This document shows, piece after piece, positions 32,996-33,257 of a DNA stretch of 33,257 nucleotides (positions are counted from its first letter, which is position 1; each line of letters starts with the position of its first letter). The notes under the pieces were generated by a model that was not told the origin of the DNA, did not search any database, and saw only the letters and a program-made list of their open reading frames with translations. Position numbers and translations under genes: made by a program. Source of the stretch: Flavobacteriales bacterium (GTDB lineage: Bacteria; Bacteroidota; Bacteroidia; Flavobacteriales_G; NORP312); the NCBI GenBank assembly GCA_016763645.1, contig JAESTK010000149.1, positions 1-33,257 of the forward strand, read 5' to 3'.

Positions 32996-33241
32996 ATGAA
33001 ACTAAAATGGACGGCTAAAACTTTTGATGAGTTAACAAACACAGAGCTGTATAATATACTCGCTCTTAGAACTGAAGTTTTTGTAGTTGAGCAAAACTGC
33101 CCGTACCAAGAATGTGATGGCAATGACGAAGTTTCCATTCATTTTTTTGGAACACTTGACAATAAAATTGTTGGCCCGCTGTTGCCAACGAACGACGCGA
33201 CGGTGTCCGATCACCAGGATCGAACAACTGCGCCGTGCTGA
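32996..33241 (+). CDS. ElaA-like GNAT acetyltransferase, truncated by foreign sequence
   Basis: The first ~59 residues, MKLKWTAKTFDELTNTELYN to about LDNKIVG, match the N-terminus of ElaA-type N-acetyltransferases (LRTEVFVVEQNCPYQECDGND is the diagnostic part). Family members are about 150 aa and would continue into the acetyl-CoA-binding core. Here the reading frame runs on as PLLPTNDATVSDHQDRTTAP to a stop at 33239-33241, with no family resemblance and a sharp rise in GC. I count about 60% GC in the last 85 bases, against the AT-rich rest. The true gene probably continues elsewhere. I start it at the ATG at 32996; a TTG ten codons upstream would precede the predicted promoter. Confidence 0.75.
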   Translation: MKLKWTAKTFDELTNTELYNILALRTEVFVVEQNCPYQECDGNDEVSIHFFGTLDNKIVGPLLPTNDATVSDHQDRTTAPC

Positions 33242-33257
33242 AACACCTTGTTCCTGA
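33173..33257. other. GC-rich foreign-looking contig end
   Basis: These 85 bases are about 60% GC by my count, whereas the preceding sequence is AT-rich, and they break a recognisable acetyltransferase gene. No transposon end, tRNA or attachment site explains the switch. A chimeric or contaminated assembly end is the simplest reading. Confidence 0.7.

Overview
The window comes from a bacterium of the phylum Bacteroidota, most likely a marine member of the Flavobacteriia or a close relative. The evidence is the AT-rich DNA, several TAnnTTTG-type -7 promoter elements close to start codons, almost no Shine-Dalgarno sequences, PorX (the response regulator of the type IX secretion system), lpxC and fabZ lying as one fusion gene in principle, and many proteins with Bacteroidota-typical architecture. 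Nearly everything reads as chromosomal core genome with small accessory insertions. I see no prophage, insertion sequence, CRISPR array, rRNA or tRNA.

Layout. (1) 1-2280, minus: two secreted proteins, an unknown one cut by the window edge and a 495-aa tail-fibre-like surface protein. (2) 2416-2628, plus: a small orphan XRE regulator with an inverted repeat at its own start. (3) 9458-2637, minus: porX, tsaE, ald, a small membrane-anchored protein, aroB, aroA and a TonB-C/TPR protein, mostly overlapping or closely spaced. (4) 9499-10740, plus: an HD phosphohydrolase, followed by a ParE-type toxin-antitoxin pair with a frameshifted antitoxin, then a short second copy of the HD gene's 3' tail, then an unknown secreted protein. 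(5) 12362-18018, plus: the lipid A genes lpxD, lpxC/fabZ and lpxA, an ABC ATPase, efp and a SpoIIE-type phosphatase. (6) 17953-23925: a surface-polysaccharide block (O-antigen ligase and Wzz on minus; flippase, sulfotransferase and an unknown protein on plus) running into rnhB. (7) 24030-28169, plus: a 908-aa anchored protein, a conserved unknown protein and a HigBA toxin-antitoxin pair with a visible operator. (8) 32942-28287, minus: hemE, a frameshifted OmpA-family gene, a UMF1-type MFS transporter and lhgO, in one tight run. (9) 32996 to the end: an ElaA-like acetyltransferase whose sequence switches abruptly to GC-rich DNA near 33173.

How it works together. Blocks 5 and 6 build the cell surface: lipid A acylation and deacetylation, polysaccharide export, chain-length control, ligation and probably sulfation. 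Block 3 joins a secretion regulator to housekeeping metabolism (shikimate pathway, alanine dehydrogenase, t6A tRNA modification). Two type II toxin-antitoxin modules are the clearest accessory cargo.

Three genes are interrupted by 1-2 base indels (the antitoxin at a run of ten A, lpxC/fabZ by loss of one CA, ompA-like by one base), and the last ~85 bases look foreign. Together these suggest draft or metagenome assembly quality problems as much as biology. I found no convincing wholly new multi-gene system. The best leads are the toxin-antitoxin cassette bracketed by two divergent copies of the HD gene tail, the split lpxC/fabZ, and several operator-like palindromes.
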